A stretch of DNA of 64,000 nt from NCBI GenBank assembly GCA_963766005.1, contig CAVXYG010000005.1:62001-126000 (forward strand), given 5' to 3'. The notes beneath the pieces are model-generated. The model was not told where the DNA came from. It did not search any database and saw only the letters and a list, made by a program, of their open reading frames with translations. Numbering within the stretch: the stretch's first letter is position 1; every line of letters starts with the position of its first letter. The position numbers and the translations under genes were made by a program. Shown here piece after piece: positions 27,160 through 36,120 of this stretch. The DNA is from CAVXYG01 sp963766005 (GTDB lineage: Bacteria > Actinomycetota > Actinomycetes > S36-B12 > GCA-2699445).

Positions 27160-29350
27160 CTACACGTACTTCCCGTTCGACGCGGCCAGCGCGACCAGCG
27201 ACTGCGGCGGCGCGAACCGCTCGCCATAGGCCGCGGCGAGTTCGCGCGCCCGCTCGACGAAGCCGGTGGGACCGCCCTGGTAACCGTTGATGAACTGCAG
27301 CACGCCGCCGGTCCACGGGGGGTAGCCGATCCCGAAGATGGAACCGATGTTGGCGTCCTCGACGGAGCGCAGGACGCCGTTGTCCCAGCACTTCACCGAC
27401 TCCAGCGCCTCGATGAACAGCATCCGCTCAGCCATGTCCCGCAGCGGCATGGCCGGTGCGTCGGCACCGGGCGCACCCGGGGATCCGGCGCCGAAGTGCT
27501 CGCCAAGGCCCGTCCACAGACCGACCCGCTTGCCGTCGGCGTAGTCGTAGAAGCCGGCCCCGGCCGCACGTCCGCCGCGGTCGAACTCCAGCACCATCCG
27601 ATCGATGACGGCGTAGGAAGGGTGCTCCTCGAAGGGCAGGCCCTCGGCAGCCGCCGCGTCCCGGGCGGCCTCCCGGATGCGGCGACCCAGGGTCAGCGAC
27701 ACCTCGTCGTTCAGGGCCAGCGGACCGGTCGGGTATCCGGCCTGCAGCGCGGCCTGCTCGATCGAGTTCGCCGGCACGCCCTCGGCAAGCATCGCCACGG
27801 CCTCGCCGATGAACGTGCCGATGACCCGAGAGGTGAAGAAGCCGCGGCTGTCGTTCACCACGATCGGTGTCTTCTTGATCTGTTGCGCGATGTCGACGGC
27901 CTTGGCGATCGCCGCGTCGGACGTCTGCTCCCCGACCACGATCTCCAGCAACGGCATCTTGTCCACCGGCGAGAAGAAGTGCAGGCCGATGAAGTCCGCC
28001 GGACGGCTGACCCCCTCGGCCAGCGTCGTGATCGGCAGCGTCGAGGTGTTCGACCCGAGCAGCGCATCGGGCGCGAGCAGCGGCTCGATCTCGGCGTAGA
28101 CCGCGTGCTTGAGCTCCGGGTCCTCGAACACGGCCTCGATGAGCAGGTCCGCCCCCTTGGCCTGCGCCATGGAATCCGTCGGCACGATGCGGGCAAGCAC
28201 CTCATCGGCGGCATCCTGCGACATCTTGCCGCGGGAGACCGCCTTGTCCAGGATCGTGCGGCTGTAGGACTTGCCCCGCTCTGCGGCCTCGACCGAGACG
28301 TCTCGCAGCACGACGTCCATACCGCTGCGGGCGCAGACGTAGGCGATGCCGGCACCCATCATCCCGGCTCCGAGCACGGCCACCTTCTGCGCGCGGTACT
28401 GCTCGAAGCCCTCCGGACGCGAGCCGCCCTTGGTGATGTGCTGCAGATCGAAGAAGAACGCCTTGATCATGTTCTTGCTGACCTGGCCGGTCGCCAGGCT
28501 GACGAAGTACTCCGTCTCGATGCGACCGGCGTTGTCGAAGTCCACCTGGGACCCCTCCACGGCAGCGGCCATGATGTGGTGCTGCGCGGGCATCGGTGCG
28601 CCCTTGAGCTGCTTGCGCAGGTTCGCGGGGAAGGCGGGCAGCACGGCCGCGAACTTCGGGTTGCTGGGAGTTCCGCCCGGGATCTTGTAGCCGGGCTTGT
28701 CCCAGGGCTGCGCCGCGTCGGGGTTGGCCCGGATCCAGGCCTTCGCCGCAGCAATCATCTCCTCGCGGGTGTCCACGACCTCATCGACCAGTCCGGTAGC
28801 GCAGCGCTGCGCTCGGCTTGCGCCGCTGCCCCTGCAGCAGCACCTCCATGAGCGCCTTCTGCAGACCGAACATGCGCACCGTCCGGATCACGCCGCCACC
28901 GCCGGGCAGCAGTCCGAGCGTGGCCTCCGGCAGCCCGATCTCGCTCCCCTTGGCGTCCAGCGCGATGCGGTGATGGCAGGCCAGCGCGATCTCCAGGCCG
29001 CCGCCGAGCGCGGCGCCGTTGATCGCGGCCACGACGGGCCGCTCCAACGTTTCCAGCACCCGCATGTCCGCACGCAGCGCCTGCAACTGCTCGGTGAGCT
29101 CCTGGGCGTTGGACGGGGTCGCCTGGCTCAGCAGGTGCAGGTCGCCGCCGGCGAAGAACGTCTTCTTGCCCGAGGTGACGATGACACCGGTGATCGACTC
29201 CTTCTCCGCGGCGAGTCGCCGCACGGTCTGCGAGAACGACGACTGGAAGAGGGCGTTCATCGTGTTGGCGCCCTGTCCGGGGTCGTCCATCGTGAGGGTC
29301 ACGATGCCCTCGTCGTCGCGGTCCCAAGCGATCATGTTCTGCTCACTCAT
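27160..29350 (-). pseudogene. fadB: Fatty-acid oxidation alpha subunit (hydratase/3-hydroxyacyl-CoA dehydrogenase), frameshifted
   Basis: Conceptual ~729 aa. The N-terminal enoyl-CoA hydratase part (MSEQNMIAWDRDDEG; oxyanion loop GAALGGGLEIALACH; LPEATLGLLPGGGG) runs to QGQRRKPSAAL. The frame then breaks at about 28796-28806, and GLVDEVVDTREEMIAAAK continues in the next frame into the NAD domain (VAVLGAGMMGAGIAYVCA; FSPVDKMPLLEIV) and C-terminal helical domains (YPTGPLALNDEVSL). Two catalytic functions of beta-oxidation are thus encoded, split by one indel. ATG behind GAGGAG. It is 12 bases downstream of fadA, one operon. Either two split polypeptides are made or the break is a sequence error. 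Confidence 0.8.
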
Positions 29351-29362
29351 GTCCTGCTCTCC

Positions 29363-30577
29363 TCAAACCCGCTCGATGATGGTCGCCACGCCCATGCCGC
29401 CGCCGATGCACAGCGTGACCAGGCCGTAGCGGCCCCCGCTGCGCTCCAGCTCGTCGAGCACGGTGCCGAAGATCATCGCTCCCGTGGCACCGAGCGGATG
29501 GCCCATGGCGATCGCGCCACCGTTGACGTTCACCTGCTCCCGGGACAGGCCGAAGTCCTTCATCCACTTCAGCACGACAGCGGCAAACGCCTCGTTCAAC
29601 TCCCAGACGTCGATGTCGTCCGGCCCGAGGCCGGCCGTGGCGAGCACCTTGCGGGTGGCCGGGGTGGGCCCGGTGAGCATGATCGTCGGATCGGCACCGG
29701 ACACCGCGGTCGCCACGACGCGACCGCGCGGAACCATGCCGAAACGGGTACCGATCTCCTCGCTGCCGATGAGGACGAGCGCCGCCCCGTCGACGATCCC
29801 GGAGGAGTTGCCGGGCGTGTGGACGTGGTCGATGCGCTCCACCCAGTGGAACTTCTGCAGCGCCACGGCATCGAAGCCCCCCATGTCCCCGATCCCGGCG
29901 AAGGAGGGCTTGAGCTTGGCCAGATCGTCCATCGTGGTGCCCGGGCGCATGTGCTCGTCGTGGTCCAGGACCATCACGCCGTTGCGGTCCACGACCGGGA
30001 CGACGGACTTGGCGAAGTGGCCAGCGCTCCAGGCATCGGCGGCCAGCCGCTGCGACTGCACCGCGTAGGAGTCGACGTCCTCGCGGCTGAAGCCCTCGGT
30101 CGTGGCGATGAGATCGGCGCTGATCCCCTGGGGGACGAAGTACGTGTCGTAGGCGGTCTCCGGGTCCATCGCCCAGGCGCCGCCGTCGCTGCCCATGGGC
30201 ACCCGGCTCATCGACTCCACGCCGCCGGCGATGATCAACTCGTCCCATCCCGAGGCGACCTTCTGCGAGGCGATGTTGACCGCCTCCAGCGCCGAGGCGC
30301 AGAAGCGGTTGATCTGGATCCCGCCCACCGTATCGGGCAGACCGGCAGCGATCGCAGCGGTCTTGGCGATATCGGCGCCCTGGTCGCCGACGGGCGAGAC
30401 GCACCCGAGGATGAGGTCGTCGATGGCCCTCGGATCGAGTTCTGCGTGGCGCACCCGCAACTCGTCGAGCAGGCCGGTGACGAGGCTGACCGGTTTGACC
30501 CGGTGCAGGGAGCCGTTCGCCTTGCCGCGTCCGCGCGGCGTCCGGATGGCGTCGTAGATGAAGGCGTCGTTCGGCAT
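29363..30577 (-). CDS. fadA: Acetyl-CoA acyltransferase (thiolase)
   Basis: 404 aa. The nucleophile C93 sits in INRFCASALEAVN, with NEAFAAV, GGAIAMGHPLGATGAM (His) and the second cysteine in LCIGGGMG near the C-terminus: a complete degradative thiolase. It cleaves 3-ketoacyl-CoA to acetyl-CoA. First gene of the fadA-fadB operon; ATG preceded by AGAGGA. Gene order (thiolase first, multifunctional subunit second) matches actinobacterial fadA/fadB pairs. Confidence 0.93.
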   Translation of the reverse strand: MPNDAFIYDAIRTPRGRGKANGSLHRVKPVSLVTGLLDELRVRHAELDPRAIDDLILGCVSPVGDQGADIAKTAAIAAGLPDTVGGIQINRFCASALEAVNIASQKVASGWDELIIAGGVESMSRVPMGSDGGAWAMDPETAYDTYFVPQGISADLIATTEGFSREDVDSYAVQSQRLAADAWSAGHFAKSVVPVVDRNGVMVLDHDEHMRPGTTMDDLAKLKPSFAGIGDMGGFDAVALQKFHWVERIDHVHTPGNSSGIVDGAALVLIGSEEIGTRFGMVPRGRVVATAVSGADPTIMLTGPTPATRKVLATAGLGPDDIDVWELNEAFAAVVLKWMKDFGLSREQVNVNGGAIAMGHPLGATGAMIFGTVLDELERSGGRYGLVTLCIGGGMGVATIIERV

Positions 30578-30739
30578 ACAGTCCTCTCAAACCCCGGTGC
30601 CGCGGGCGGAGAAGCCCACGGTCCTGTTGCCGCACACGGTACGGGGCCGGACTCGTCGGGAACAGACCGCCCCCGTGCGTCGGGAGCGCAGTCCTGCCGA
30701 TGCCCCATATGCTGCTCGAAGGGCACGAGTGGAGGTGCG

Positions 30740-31864
30740 ATGCCGAACAAGCCCCCCGAAGTCCCCGACGACTTCGATCGCTTCTTCCGGGACGCGCCGC
30801 CCGCCAAGGCGCCACCGCAAGACGGCGACATGGGCGCTTACGAGGCCTTCTTGCGCCAGAATCCGCAGCCCTTCCCGCAGAATCGCCCAGTGTCCACCCC
30901 GCATGCCCAGGGCTCGCCGATCCTTGCGCCGGAGGCCCCCGCCCCGGCCCGCCTGCCCACGCCAAGGCGGAAGAGGCCGCTGTGGCGGCGGATTCTGCGG
31001 TGGCTGTTCATCATCATTGCTGCGGTTCTGGTCTACCTGCTCGGCCTGCTCGTCTACCTGGTGATGAACATCAACGAGGTCGACGCGATGCCGGCCGACC
31101 AGATCCGCAACACGCCGGGGTCGGTGACGCTGCTGGTGGGAACCGACGCCCGCGGCGGCGACCCCGCCGAAGGCAGCCGTACCGACACCATCATGCTGCT
31201 GGTCGATCCGTTCTTCGGCCCCCCCACGCTGGTCTCGGTGCCGCGCGACAGTTGGGTGGACATTCCTGGTCGGGGCATGGGGAAGATCAACGCATCCTTC
31301 GCCGTCGGCGGTCCGGCGCTGCTCATCGAGACGATCGAGCAGAACACCGGACTGCACGTGGACCACTACGTCGAGGTCGGGTTCGAGGGGATCGTCTGGC
31401 TGACCGACGCGGTCGGCGGCCTGCGGCTGTGCATCGACTACGACGTGAACGACGTCAACTCCGGCCTCGTGATGAATGCCGGCTGCAGCGTGCTCGAGGG
31501 GCAGCAGGCTCTCGCCTTCACCCGCATGCGCTACGCCGATCCCAAGGGCGACCTCGGCCGCATCGAGCGCCAGCAGCAGTGGATCTCCACCTTCGTCACG
31601 ACCGTGCTGAAGCCGCAGAACCTGCTGAACCCCTTCAAGATGATCGACGTCATGGACGCCGCTGCCGACGCGCTCACCGTGGATGAGGACACCGGCGTGG
31701 TCAACATGACGCGGATGGGTTGGGGCATGATGCAGGTCGCTCGCGGCAACGGCGAGGTGACGACCGTGCCGATCGCTGATCCCGCCTACTACGTCAACGG
31801 CCAGTCCGCCGTGCTGTGGGACGACGCGGCCGCGCAGCAGCTGTTCCAGTCGCTGGGCGCCTAG
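30740..31864 (+). CDS. LytR-CpsA-Psr (LCP) cell-wall ligase
   Basis: 374 aa. Cytoplasmic Pro-rich N-terminus (1-75), one TM helix (~85-108; LFIIIAAVLVYLLGLLVYLV), then the extracellular LCP domain. Visible are the GTDARGGDPAEGSRTDTIMLL block, VSVPRDSWVDIPG, KINASFAVGGPALLIETIE, HYVEVGFEGI and FTRMRYADPKGDLGRIERQQQ; the Arg/Asp set that holds polyprenyl pyrophosphate is intact. It attaches glycopolymers to peptidoglycan. ATG with GGAGG four bases upstream. Divergent from fadA. Its substrate could be the rhamnose-containing polymer implied by rmlABD. Confidence 0.9.
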   Translation: MPNKPPEVPDDFDRFFRDAPPAKAPPQDGDMGAYEAFLRQNPQPFPQNRPVSTPHAQGSPILAPEAPAPARLPTPRRKRPLWRRILRWLFIIIAAVLVYLLGLLVYLVMNINEVDAMPADQIRNTPGSVTLLVGTDARGGDPAEGSRTDTIMLLVDPFFGPPTLVSVPRDSWVDIPGRGMGKINASFAVGGPALLIETIEQNTGLHVDHYVEVGFEGIVWLTDAVGGLRLCIDYDVNDVNSGLVMNAGCSVLEGQQALAFTRMRYADPKGDLGRIERQQQWISTFVTTVLKPQNLLNPFKMIDVMDAAADALTVDEDTGVVNMTRMGWGMMQVARGNGEVTTVPIADPAYYVNGQSAVLWDDAAAQQLFQSLGA

Positions 31865-31905
31865 GCGGGCCGGGGCGTACCCGACCGCAGCCACCGCCGA
31901 CGCCG

Positions 31906-32532
31906 CTACCGCTTGCGGAAGGCCAGATCCGTGATCTCGCGCCCGGCCGCCAGACCGGTGCGCTCGTACCGCGTCACCGGTCGCCACGGCGGCCTCGGCA
32001 CGACGCCGCCCCGGCCGCACGGCGCCAGTTGCCCTGTCGCCAGCAGGACACGGCGCGCCGTGTCGGCATAGTCGGGGATATCCGTGGCCAACCGCAGCGT
32101 CCCGCCCGGTGCGAGCCGGTCTGCCAGCAGGTCCGCCACAGCAGGTCGGAGCAGTCGGCGCTTGCGGTGGCGAGCCTTCGGCCACGGATCGGGGAACCAG
32201 ATGTGCACTTCTTCCAGGGAGGCTGCCGGCGCCTGCCGGCTGAGAACCTCTATGGCATCGCCGTGGACGAGTCGCAGGTTGTCCGCCCCGGCCGTGCGAG
32301 CGGCGCGAGCCGTGGCGGCCAGGCCCCGCGCGTGGACCTCAACACCGATCACGAGTTCCCAGTGGGCGGCGGCCGCGACGAGGGCATCGCCCATGCCCGA
32401 CCCGATCTCCAGGACGGTCCCCGGCCCGAGGGACCACGGGCCGGCCGGCAGGAAACGCGTCGGCACCTCATCGCGCCACAGTGCGGTCAACTCCGGCCCC
32501 ATGCGCCCCTGCCGAATCCGGTAGGACCGCAC
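31906..32532 (-). CDS. trmB: tRNA (guanine-46-N7)-methyltransferase
   Basis: 208 aa. SAM loop LEIGSGMGD and the family signature WFPDPWPKARHRKRRL are present, along with RSYRIRQGRM near the N-terminus, which TrmB proteins share. That conserved N-terminus favours the GTG at 32532 over the later ATG, but no ribosome site or -10 box supports it clearly. It methylates G46 of the tRNA variable loop. Slightly short for the family because the N-terminal extension is lacking. Divergent from plsC with ~48 bases between starts. Confidence 0.88.
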   Translation of the reverse strand: MRSYRIRQGRMGPELTALWRDEVPTRFLPAGPWSLGPGTVLEIGSGMGDALVAAAAHWELVIGVEVHARGLAATARAARTAGADNLRLVHGDAIEVLSRQAPAASLEEVHIWFPDPWPKARHRKRRLLRPAVADLLADRLAPGGTLRLATDIPDYADTARRVLLATGQLAPCGRGGVVPRPPWRPVTRYERTGLAAGREITDLAFRKR

Positions 32533-32568
32533 GTGGGTCGCGATGCCGGCGAGGTGCCCCTGACCTCG

Positions 32569-32574
32569 TACGCT
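32569..32574 (+). promoter_or_regulatory. -10 box of plsC (leaderless)
   Basis: TACGCT, six bases before the GTG at 32581. Confidence 0.5.
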
Positions 32575-32580
32575 TACCGC

Positions 32581-33354
32581 GTGGGTCGACGCATCGCTTC
32601 TCTTGCCTTCTGGGCCTTCATCGTCGTGACCTCGCTGCTGCTGTTCCCCATCGCGGTCGTCATCTTCGTCGTGACGTTCCCGTTCGACCCCCGCCGACGT
32701 GCCCTGCATCAATTCACCTGTTTCTGGGCCTCGCTGTACACCTGGTGCAATCCGCTGTGGCGGGTGCATGTCGAGCACCGCGACCGCATCGATCCGCGGG
32801 CCACCTATGTCATGGTCGCCAACCATCTCTCCTTCCTGGACATCCTGGTCCTGTTCCGCCTCTTCACCAACTTCGCGTGGGTGTCCAAGATCGAGAACTT
32901 CCGGGTGCCGGTCATCGGCTGGAACATGCGACTCAACGGCTACATCCCTCTGGTTCGCGGCGACGGCGCCTCGGCGGCGGAGATGATGGAGCACAGCCGC
33001 CGCACGCTGCGACGCGGCACCTCGGTCATGATGTTCCCCGAAGGCACCAGGTCCCGCGACGGAAGGCTCCAGGCCTTCAAGCCGGGCGCGTTCCGACTCG
33101 CCCTCGACACCGCAAGCCCGATCCTGCCGATCCTCGTGAGCGGCACCGGCAACGCCCTGCCCAAGCACGGGTTCGTCCTCCAGGGCCGCCACGAGATCGG
33201 GATCACCGTGCTGGATCCCATCCCCCCGGAGCACTTCGCCAGCGACGACCCCCGCGACCTCGCCGAGCACGTCCGGGAGGTCATTCTCGCGGCCGGCCAG
33301 GCGCGGGCCGCAGCGCTGGCCGAACCGGGAGAGGGCGGCGACGCTCCGGACTAG
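32581..33354 (+). CDS. plsC: 1-acyl-sn-glycerol-3-phosphate acyltransferase
   Basis: 257 aa membrane-associated acyltransferase. N-terminal hydrophobic segment (~8-35), catalytic NHLSFLD (Hx4D), FPEGTRSRDGRLQAFKPGAF (glycerophosphate-binding) and a GNALP late motif. It makes phosphatidic acid for phospholipids and, with the WS/DGAT at 45351, for storage lipid. The start is fixed by the leaderless -10 box at N6. Confidence 0.9.
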   Translation: MGRRIASLAFWAFIVVTSLLLFPIAVVIFVVTFPFDPRRRALHQFTCFWASLYTWCNPLWRVHVEHRDRIDPRATYVMVANHLSFLDILVLFRLFTNFAWVSKIENFRVPVIGWNMRLNGYIPLVRGDGASAAEMMEHSRRTLRRGTSVMMFPEGTRSRDGRLQAFKPGAFRLALDTASPILPILVSGTGNALPKHGFVLQGRHEIGITVLDPIPPEHFASDDPRDLAEHVREVILAAGQARAAALAEPGEGGDAPD

Positions 33355-33455
33355 CTCACCGAGCGCCGGTGCAGAGCCGGGGCTGGTCCTGCGCCCCAGC
33401 AACTCGGGACCACGGCCCCTAGTCCGGGGGGCCCGCAGCCGGCCACGCTGGTCCC

Positions 33456-34859
33456 ATGACTCTTCGTCCGACGCTGCGCTTCCTGGGCGGTGCAGGCACG
33501 GTGACCGGGAGCAAGTTCCTCCTGGAGCACGCCGGCGCTCGCGTCCTGATCGACGCCGGGCTGTTCCAGGGTGTCCGAGCGCTGCGGCGCCGCAACTGGG
33601 ATGCCCTCGGCGTTCCGGCAAGCACGATCGACGCCGTCGTCGTCTCCCACGCCCACCTCGACCACGTCGGCTACCTGCCGGCACTGGTACGGCAGGGCTT
33701 CACCGGGCCGATCTACGCCACGCGCTCAACCGCGAAACTGGCCGAGATCGTCCTGCAGGACAGCGCCAAGATCCAGGAGTACGACGCCCAGTACGCCCGC
33801 TCCCACGGCTTCTCCAAGCACGCACGCGCGCGGCCGCTGTACGACCAGCAGGATGTGGGCCGCACGCTGCCGCTGTTCACCGCCGTCGACTTCGCCGCAC
33901 CGACCGGGATCGCGCCAGAGGTGTCCGTGACGATGCGGCACGCTGGCCATATCCTCGGCTCGGCATCACCGCTGATCGAGATCGGCGGGTACGCCGTGCA
34001 GTTCAGCGGCGACCTCGGCCGACCCGAGCACCCCTTGCTGACCCCGCCCGATCCTCCGGGCCGGGCAGGCACCATCGTGATCGAATCGACCTACGGCGAC
34101 CGGGATCACCCTCCGGAGGCGACCGACCAGCTCGGGGCTGCCATCCGCCGCACCGTGGAGCGCGGCGGCAGTGTCGTCATCCCGGCGTTCGCCGTCGACC
34201 GGACCGAGGTCGTGCTGGTCGCGCTCGCCGAGCTCGGCGCGGCGGGCCTGATCCCCGAAGTGCCGATCTACCTCGACAGCCCCATGGCCCTGCGCGCGCT
34301 GCGGGTCTACCGGGACGCGGCGCAGCGGGACAGCACCGACTATCGCGACGGCGCGGCGACCGCGGCGCTGTTCAACCCCGCGCTGCAGTTCGCCGAGAGC
34401 ACCGAGGAGTCCATCCGGCTCAACACCCCGACCGAGCCCTGCATCATCATCTCGGCCTCCGGCATGGCCACCGGGGGGCGCGTCCTGCACCACCTGCGCA
34501 CCCTGCTGCCGGACCGCGCCAACACCGTGATCCTGGTCGGCTACCAAGCGCTGGCCACGCGTGGCCGGGATCTGCTGGAAGGCGCGCGCCAGGTGAAGAT
34601 CCATGGCATGTACGTGCCGGCGCGGGCCGAGATCGTCGACCTCACGGCCTTCTCCGTCCACGCCGACGCCGATGAGCTCCTCGATTGGCTGGCGCAGTGC
34701 CCGCAGGAGCCGGACGTGGTGTACCTGGTGCACGGAGAACCCCGGGCCAGCGATGCCCTGGCCGACCGGATCGCCACCGACCTGGGATGGACCGCCGTCG
34801 TCGCGCGGGACGGGGAGCTCGTCCGGCTCGGCCGCCCCGGTGCGGCAGTTCGCGCCTAG
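33456..34859 (+). CDS. MBL-fold beta-CASP ribonuclease-like hydrolase
   Basis: 467 aa. Metallo-beta-lactamase motif SHAHLDHVG (HxHxDH), later H in RHAGHILGS, D in FSGDLGRPEHPL; then the beta-CASP insert and the RMMBL-type end (SASGMATGGRVLHHL, VGYQALATRGR, FSVHADADELLDWL). This is the YSH1/CPSF73-like branch that processes RNA, distinct from RNase J, and all metal ligands are visible. ATG start; a CACGCT box sits six bases upstream. It is a single gene, with no RNA-processing neighbours. Confidence 0.88.
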   Translation: MTLRPTLRFLGGAGTVTGSKFLLEHAGARVLIDAGLFQGVRALRRRNWDALGVPASTIDAVVVSHAHLDHVGYLPALVRQGFTGPIYATRSTAKLAEIVLQDSAKIQEYDAQYARSHGFSKHARARPLYDQQDVGRTLPLFTAVDFAAPTGIAPEVSVTMRHAGHILGSASPLIEIGGYAVQFSGDLGRPEHPLLTPPDPPGRAGTIVIESTYGDRDHPPEATDQLGAAIRRTVERGGSVVIPAFAVDRTEVVLVALAELGAAGLIPEVPIYLDSPMALRALRVYRDAAQRDSTDYRDGAATAALFNPALQFAESTEESIRLNTPTEPCIIISASGMATGGRVLHHLRTLLPDRANTVILVGYQALATRGRDLLEGARQVKIHGMYVPARAEIVDLTAFSVHADADELLDWLAQCPQEPDVVYLVHGEPRASDALADRIATDLGWTAVVARDGELVRLGRPGAAVRA

Positions 34860-34871
34860 GAGTCGACGGGA

Positions 34872-35168
34872 CTACTGCGGGGACGCCGAGGCCGGGATTC
34901 GGACCGGTTGGGGACGTCGGCGCGGCCTGGCGGCAAGCGAGATGAGCAGAGCGAACAGGCCGAACACGACCAACGTCAGCGGATAGGCCCAATGGTTGGC
35001 CATGAGCTGGTCGTAGCGCGTGGCCCAGATGGTGAGCACCGTGCCGAGCACGAGCAGCGGCGGGACCAACCGCCAGGGGTGCACGGTCCACCGCATCCTG
35101 GTCGCTGTCGGGAAACCGCGCGACTCGCCCACCCGATCCCGTGAATGCCCACCGCCAGCCTCAGCCAT
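34872..35168 (-). CDS. Small two-helix membrane protein
   Basis: 98 aa. Hydrophilic N-terminus, two TM helices (LVPPLLVLGTVLTIWA and AYPLTLVVFGLFALLISLAA) and a basic Arg/Pro tail. Family not recognised. ATG at 35168 with TAGCAT exactly six bases upstream. The promoter is shared back-to-back with the hydrolase at 35187. Confidence 0.6.
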   Translation of the reverse strand: MAEAGGGHSRDRVGESRGFPTATRMRWTVHPWRLVPPLLVLGTVLTIWATRYDQLMANHWAYPLTLVVFGLFALLISLAARPRRRPQPVRIPASASPQ

Positions 35169-35173
35169 GTGGC

Positions 35174-35180
35174 CATGCTA
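35174..35180. promoter_or_regulatory. Overlapping divergent -10 boxes
   Basis: On the minus strand TAGCAT (35180-35175) lies six bases before the ATG at 35168. On the plus strand CATGCT (35174-35179) lies seven bases before the GTG at 35187. The two hexamers share five bases, so only one promoter can be occupied at a time. Confidence 0.45.
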
Positions 35181-35186
35181 GGGAGC

Positions 35187-36062
35187 GTGGGCATCGGCAT
35201 GTGGGTGAAGCGGGTTCTCGGTCTGGTCCTGTCGCTGGCGATCTGCGCCGGACTGTGGTGGCTGCGCCCGATGCCCGCGGATCCCGCCGTGCTCGCATTC
35301 CTCGAGCAGGCCTCCGCGCCGGCGACCGAACCCGCGCCGGCGACCGACCCCGAACCCGGCGAGGGCGAAGAGTCGCCGGCGCCCGCTGCCGAGGCTCCGG
35401 TCGACGAGGCCCCGGCGCCGACCGAGGGTGAGGCGGCGGAGGCACCGCCCTTGACCGTCGTGCAGACCCGCACGCTGCTGGAGATGTACCCGACGGGTAC
35501 CGAGCCCACGCGCGGCTTGGCGTTCTTCCAGGGCGCCCGGGTGGATCCCCGCGCCTACGCGAAGATCCTTCGGCCGATCGCCGAGGCCGGCTTCCTCGTC
35601 AGCATCGCCAAGTCCCCCTACGATCTGGCGATCATCGACATCGGCGGAGTCCGACCGATCGTGGACCGCCATCCCGAGGTGACCTGGTGGGCCGTGGGCG
35701 GCCATTCCCTGGGCGGCACCGCCGCAGCCACCTTCGCCGCGGGCAGTCCGCGCACCACACCCGCGCTGGTGCTCTGGGCCTCCTACCCCTTCTCCAGCCT
35801 CGCGTCGGTGAACGAGCTCTCCGTGCTGTCGGTCAGCGGCACTGCCGACGGCCTGTCGACGCCGGCCGACATCGAGGCCAGCCGCCCCAACCTGCCCGCA
35901 TCGACGACCTTCGTCGCGATCGAGGGCGCCAACCACTCCTTCTTCGGCGACTACGGCGAGCAAGCTGGCGACGGCGTGGCGACGATCCCCCGCGAGGAGG
36001 CGCAGCGCCAGATCGTCGAAGCCACGCTCCAATGGCTGCGCGGTGCCGCCGGCGTGGCTTAG
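35187..36062 (+). CDS. Membrane-anchored alpha/beta hydrolase
   Basis: 291 aa from the GTG at 35187; the ATG at 35199 is an alternative that only removes four residues. An N-terminal TM/signal segment (KRVLGLVLSLAICAGLWWL), then a ~55-residue Pro/Ala/Glu-rich linker, then a PF12695-like hydrolase domain: FFQGARVDPRAYAKILRPIA, nucleophile GGHSLGGTAAA, DGL acid region and NHSFFGDYG with the His. The catalytic domain faces outside. Substrate unknown. The linker is strongly acidic. Confidence 0.75.
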   Translation: MGIGMWVKRVLGLVLSLAICAGLWWLRPMPADPAVLAFLEQASAPATEPAPATDPEPGEGEESPAPAAEAPVDEAPAPTEGEAAEAPPLTVVQTRTLLEMYPTGTEPTRGLAFFQGARVDPRAYAKILRPIAEAGFLVSIAKSPYDLAIIDIGGVRPIVDRHPEVTWWAVGGHSLGGTAAATFAAGSPRTTPALVLWASYPFSSLASVNELSVLSVSGTADGLSTPADIEASRPNLPASTTFVAIEGANHSFFGDYGEQAGDGVATIPREEAQRQIVEATLQWLRGAAGVA

Positions 36063-36120
36063 GTTTGGCCTATCGCAGCCTCATCGCGAGCAGCCAGTAC
36101 CCGACGGTCGAGGGGGGCGC

